Below are positions 61,404-64,000 of a stretch of DNA of 64,000 nucleotides, in pieces. The stretch's first letter is position 1. Each line of letters begins with the position of its first letter. The stretch spans positions 248,001 through 312,000 of the forward strand of contig UQPZ01000001.1 in the NCBI GenBank assembly GCA_900543145.1, given 5' to 3'. The position numbers and the translations under genes were made by a program. This DNA comes from an uncultured Ruminococcus sp. (GTDB taxonomy: Bacteria > Bacillota > Clostridia > Oscillospirales > Ruminococcaceae). The notes under the pieces are model-generated. The model saw only the letters and a program-made list of their open reading frames with translations, had not been told where the DNA came from and made no database searches.

Positions 61404-61748
61404 TTAAAAAACTGCGTCGCAGATTTTTACATTGACCTTAGCAACAGTAAGTCCAAGCATTCCCTGAACTGCGCTTTTTACCTTATTCTGAACATTTTCA
61501 GCGGTATTCATTGCTTTTGTGCCGTTTTTAAGTATTATCCCAACCGATACGGACAGAACATCATCTACCAGACCGATACGGATATCTCCAAAGTTTTCCT
61601 CCTTGAACCATATCTGAGCCGGATTTTTAGGGAGCGGAGCGATCCCCTCAACTCCTTCTACCTCCTTAACGGCATTGGAAATGATACGAGCAATAACGTC
61701 CTGACTTACGTGCAGGGTCTTAGATATATTTTTTTTAACCTGACTCAT
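61404..61748 (-). CDS. Asp23/Gls24 family protein (YqhY-like)
   Basis: This 114-residue Asp23-family protein corresponds to YqhY, which in Bacillus lies next to accBC and nusB and affects acetyl-CoA carboxylase balance. The family pattern is VSQDVIARIISNAVKEVEGVEGIA, then VNVKICDAVF at the end. GGAGG lies about 11 bases before the ATG. It is the first gene of a long operon reaching recN. No acc genes are in this window. Confidence 0.9.
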   Translation of the reverse strand: MSQVKKNISKTLHVSQDVIARIISNAVKEVEGVEGIAPLPKNPAQIWFKEENFGDIRIGLVDDVLSVSVGIILKNGTKAMNTAENVQNKVKSAVQGMLGLTVAKVNVKICDAVF

Positions 61749-61797
61749 AGCAGAGAGCCTCCTTATCAGAAATTAATTGCCGAAACACATATACAAT

Positions 61798-61826
61798 ATT
61801 ATAGCATATTTTTATCAAATGTACAA
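61798..61826 (-). promoter_or_regulatory. Vegetative promoter for the asp23-nusB-to-recN operon
   Basis: On the minus strand TTGTAC, 17 bases, TATAAT, in the 113-base gap after spoIIIAH. It frees the housekeeping operon from sporulation control of spoIIIA. Confidence 0.75.
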
Positions 61827-61861
61827 CAGTTTACGGATATTTTTTTCTGATAAGTTTAAAT

Positions 61862-62401
61862 TTATTCTACATCAAAGATCCTGATATTTTCATTAGCTAC
61901 ATCAACTTCTCCTAAAAGAATATCTTTGATCTGAGCAGCCTCACTGTCGATCAGTCCTTCAGGGGATTTTACTACAATATTTGCGGTATCACCGTCTAGG
62001 TAAACAACACAGTCTTCAAAACCGGCAGCCTTAATTAAATTTTCGACCTTGCTTTCCGTTTCAATAAGTCCTGTAATCGTAGCGGCGTCCTCCGCAGCCA
62101 CGGCTTTTTCTTCATCTGTTGAATCTCCTCCGCCCATTATTGTCTGAAGAGTTTCAACCGCCTTATCTCTGGAAGTCATACGGTCAATTCTTGCCTGTGC
62201 AAAATAACTATCCTCCGCATTGTTGTTCACAAGCTGAGCATCGCCGTAGTTAACGCTCTTGCTTTCAATTTTATCAGTAGACCTGATCCCGTTGCCGTTT
62301 GCCGATACAGCATAGTTTATGTATACTGCAACTCCCAGCAGCAGCGTCATTCCTGCAAGAATTATCTGTTTCTTTCCGATAATCATAGTTGGCTTTTTCA
62401 T
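61862..62401 (-). CDS. spoIIIAH: Stage III sporulation protein AH
   Basis: This 179-residue mother-cell protein joins SpoIIQ across the two membranes around the forespore. It has an N-terminal membrane segment (about 11-29), a charged linker (about 60-110) and the C-terminal ring-forming domain (GFEDCVVYLDGDTANIVVKSPEGL), related to the YscJ/FliF fold. GGAGG precedes the ATG. It is the last spoIIIA gene. Confidence 0.95.
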   Translation of the reverse strand: MKKPTMIIGKKQIILAGMTLLLGVAVYINYAVSANGNGIRSTDKIESKSVNYGDAQLVNNNAEDSYFAQARIDRMTSRDKAVETLQTIMGGGDSTDEEKAVAAEDAATITGLIETESKVENLIKAAGFEDCVVYLDGDTANIVVKSPEGLIDSEAAQIKDILLGEVDVANENIRIFDVE

Positions 62402-62426
62402 AAAAATACCTCCGTTTTTTATTTAC

Positions 62427-62981
62427 TTATTTTCTGCACTCGACACAAATTCTGCTTGACGGCAGATTAAGCGCTGTCGACACCGCCTTTATTACTCTTT
62501 CGTTTACCGACGTGCTTGCCCCCCCGTCGCAGACAATTATAACGCCGCTTATTTTAGGCTTTATTATTTGCTTAACAAGAGCCTTTTTCTCGCCGTCCTT
62601 TTCGGTCATTACTACCTGATTCTGATATTTTTCCGATATCTGATTTCCGTCTTTATCGGTAGCTGTATTAAGCTCCTCGGCGTAAACATATTCTGTTGTT
62701 CCTTCAATTGTAACCATTGCCGTTACATTTCCTACTCCCTTTATTTGACTAAGCATATCCACCAACTCGTTTTCTATCTGCCTTTTATACTGATCGGTAT
62801 CATCGGTCACTGTGTCCATAGGCAAACTTTCGGTCTTTTTGGTTTCTCCGGTGAAATCGGGTATGAATTCAGAAAGAAAAATAAGAAGAATCCCTATGAT
62901 CCCTGCGGCTAAAATAATTTTTGTACGCTTGTCAAGCTGAGAGAACGAAAATAAACGTTTTTTAATATCACTGAGTTTCAC
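62427..62981 (-). CDS. spoIIIAG: Stage III sporulation protein AG
   Basis: This 184-residue protein forms the large SpoIIIAG ring in the channel between mother cell and forespore. It has a membrane segment at about 22-38 (IILAAGIIGILLIFLSEFI) and an outer ring-building domain with LVDMLSQIKGVGNVTAMVTIEG and ISGVIIVCDGG. The start is probably GTG at 62981: GGAGGTG sits just ahead of it. An ATG at 63014 lies deeper inside spoIIIAF and has no site. Confidence 0.93.
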   Translation of the reverse strand: MKLSDIKKRLFSFSQLDKRTKIILAAGIIGILLIFLSEFIPDFTGETKKTESLPMDTVTDDTDQYKRQIENELVDMLSQIKGVGNVTAMVTIEGTTEYVYAEELNTATDKDGNQISEKYQNQVVMTEKDGEKKALVKQIIKPKISGVIIVCDGGASTSVNERVIKAVSTALNLPSSRICVECRK

Positions 62982-63456
62982 TTTCCACCTCCGAGCCGAA
63001 AACAATATCCGCATCCGGCAAAGCAGCGCTGATTATATTCATAAGGCGGTCTTTTGAGCTATCGTCTAAATTATCGGCATACACCTCGGCTTTTGTTATT
63101 TCTATTGAATTGTATTCATTAAGCTCAGAATATATTCTTATTCTTTCAGCATAAATTCCTTCTGCCGCCAACTGACTGATAAGTGATTTTTCAATATTTG
63201 AATTTGACTGTTTTAGATAATAATCGCTGAAATCCCTGTTTATACGGCTGTATGAATTATCTTCGCTCAAATCTCCGATACCGTCAAGCGCTATTTTAAA
63301 ATCTGATCCTATAAAAGGCGTGAATAACGCCAGGATCAGTACCAGGGTAATTATCATTTTCAGCTGTTTCTTCATGCCCTCGCTGGGAGCAGCAAATTCT
63401 GCGAAGGTGCTTATTATGCCAACTATGCTTGCTGTAAGTACAGCGGCTTTAAACAT
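62968..63456 (-). CDS. spoIIIAF: Stage III sporulation protein AF
   Basis: This ~162-residue protein has two N-terminal membrane segments (about 4-23 and 34-52, the latter MIITLVLILALFTPFIG) and an outer domain. MKKQLKMIITLVLILALFTP matches the family. It is part of the SpoIIIA-SpoIIQ channel. The start is uncertain: ATG 63456, TTG 63462 and GTG 63471 are in frame, with AGGTGG best placed for the TTG or ATG. Its end overlaps the chosen spoIIIAG start by 14 bases. Confidence 0.88.
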   Translation of the reverse strand: MFKAAVLTASIVGIISTFAEFAAPSEGMKKQLKMIITLVLILALFTPFIGSDFKIALDGIGDLSEDNSYSRINRDFSDYYLKQSNSNIEKSLISQLAAEGIYAERIRIYSELNEYNSIEITKAEVYADNLDDSSKDRLMNIISAALPDADIVFGSEVESETQ

Positions 63457-63476
63457 ATTCAACTTAACCACCTAAC

Positions 63477-64000
63477 TTATGCTACCACATTCATTGCCGT
63501 AAGCATCAGAATTGCGGTAGCAACAATGAAAATAACCGAAAAGCATATCACTATACCAAGTCCTATTGAAAGTACGGCGTTTGTACTTCCCAGAAATTCA
63601 CTGCTTTCACGCTGTCCGAATAGCTCACAGATTATTTTGCCAAGCGTGATGACCAGCTTTACCGCAAGAATTGTTAATATCGGCTTGAGAACTATGATAC
63701 ACAGAATAACGATACCGACTGTTCCTGCTCCGGAACGAATTACCCCAAGACTTCCATATACAGTTGAATAAGCTTCTGAAACTGCGCCGCCTACTATCGG
63801 AATAAAACTTGATGCAGCAAATTTAGCGGTTCTGGAAGCCAATGAATCAGCTGCCGCTCCCGTCAGGCTCTGGATCGTGAGCAATCCTGTAAAAATCGTC
63901 ATAAGACCGCCTAATATCCACTGAACGCATTTTTTTATAGAATTAGCCGCTCCGCAGAAATTTAATTCAGGGTTTATTGCTGAAACCAGAGAAACCGCCA
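63477..64000 (-). CDS. spoIIIAE: Stage III sporulation protein AE, C-terminal part (start beyond window)
   Basis: The frame is open to the right edge, so the gene begins outside. The visible ~174 residues contain the family region CVQWILGGLMTIFTGLLTIQ, then ASSFIPIVGGAVSEAYSTV and several membrane segments. SpoIIIAE (normally about 390 residues) is the polytopic core of the SpoIIIA complex. The gene order AE-AF-AG-AH fixes the identity. Confidence 0.93.
   Translation of the reverse strand, partial: AVSLVSAINPELNFCGAANSIKKCVQWILGGLMTIFTGLLTIQSLTGAAADSLASRTAKFAASSFIPIVGGAVSEAYSTVYGSLGVIRSGAGTVGIVILCIIVLKPILTILAVKLVITLGKIICELFGQRESSEFLGSTNAVLSIGLGIVICFSVIFIVATAILMLTAMNVVA

Noticed and set aside
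61398..61850. 150-codon open frame opposite asp23 and its promoter
   Set aside because: It covers the asp23 gene and promoter region on the other strand with no ribosome site.

Overview
The window looks like a core-chromosome segment of a spore-forming member of the Firmicutes, class Clostridia, most likely a Ruminococcus-like member of the Oscillospiraceae/Ruminococcaceae. The evidence is gene content and order: spoIIIAE-AF-AG-AH, yqfC-yqfD, ylbJ (spoVV) and yunB are sporulation genes; ybeY-dgkA-era-yqzL-recO, hfq-sepF-ylmH-divIVA-ileS-lspA and asp23-nusB-xseAB-ispA-dxs-tlyA-nadK-argR-recN follow Firmicute order; the transketolase is split into two genes, as is common in Clostridia. Most genes have AGGAGG-type ribosome sites. 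The species assignment is an inference; no rRNA or tRNA gene lies here.

Layout. Bases 1-13160 read mostly on the plus strand: the uvrA tail; a DnaD-like/DnaI-like primosome pair; a small Cys-rich protein and ylbJ on the minus strand; then yqfC-yqfD, and a long phoH-ybeY-dgkA-era-yqzL-recO-mutS2 run ending in a terminator, then xerC under its own promoter. A two-way terminator at about 13.2 kb separates this from the minus-strand block 13.2-43.6 kb. Reading in the direction of transcription, that block contains gtrA-FAD oxidoreductase-membrane glycosyltransferase (own promoter and terminator); miaB-ylbF-mutS-nitroreductase-mutL-miaA-hfq-HlyD-like-yggS-sepF-ylmH-divIVA-ileS; lspA-rluD-HAD-tktN-tktC; yunB; and thyX-tmk-DUF2156-DJ-1-5-FCL-mltG-U32. 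Two plus-strand single genes follow (a TrmA/RlmD-type RNA methyltransferase and a GGDEF protein), then a second two-way terminator at 46.36 kb. The rest is minus strand: recN back to asp23 as one operon, ligA-PPase-like-gatC-gatA-gatB as another, and the spoIIIA operon running off the right edge.

How the genes fit together. Most encode genome maintenance (uvrA, mutS, mutL, recO, recN, ligA, xseAB, mutS2), tRNA/rRNA handling (miaA, miaB, ybeY, era, rluD, tlyA, gatCAB, ileS), cell division (sepF, ylmH, divIVA, a HlyD-like adaptor), isoprenoid supply (dxs, ispA), dTMP supply (thyX, tmk) and endosporulation. Nine vegetative-type promoters with exactly 17-base spacers could be read by eye, and one candidate sigma-E-type promoter in front of ylbJ.

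No insertion sequence, prophage, CRISPR array or tRNA was seen. The largest stretch without a gene is about 235 bases (43587-43821) and holds two divergent promoters. The window is mostly orthodox. The least explained parts are the gtrA/FAD/GT-C surface unit, the HlyD-like protein inside the division cluster, the Cys-tailed YlbF protein, a TsaD-like paralogue, a 31-residue YqzL-like protein, and an inverted repeat at the 5' end of the xerC transcript.
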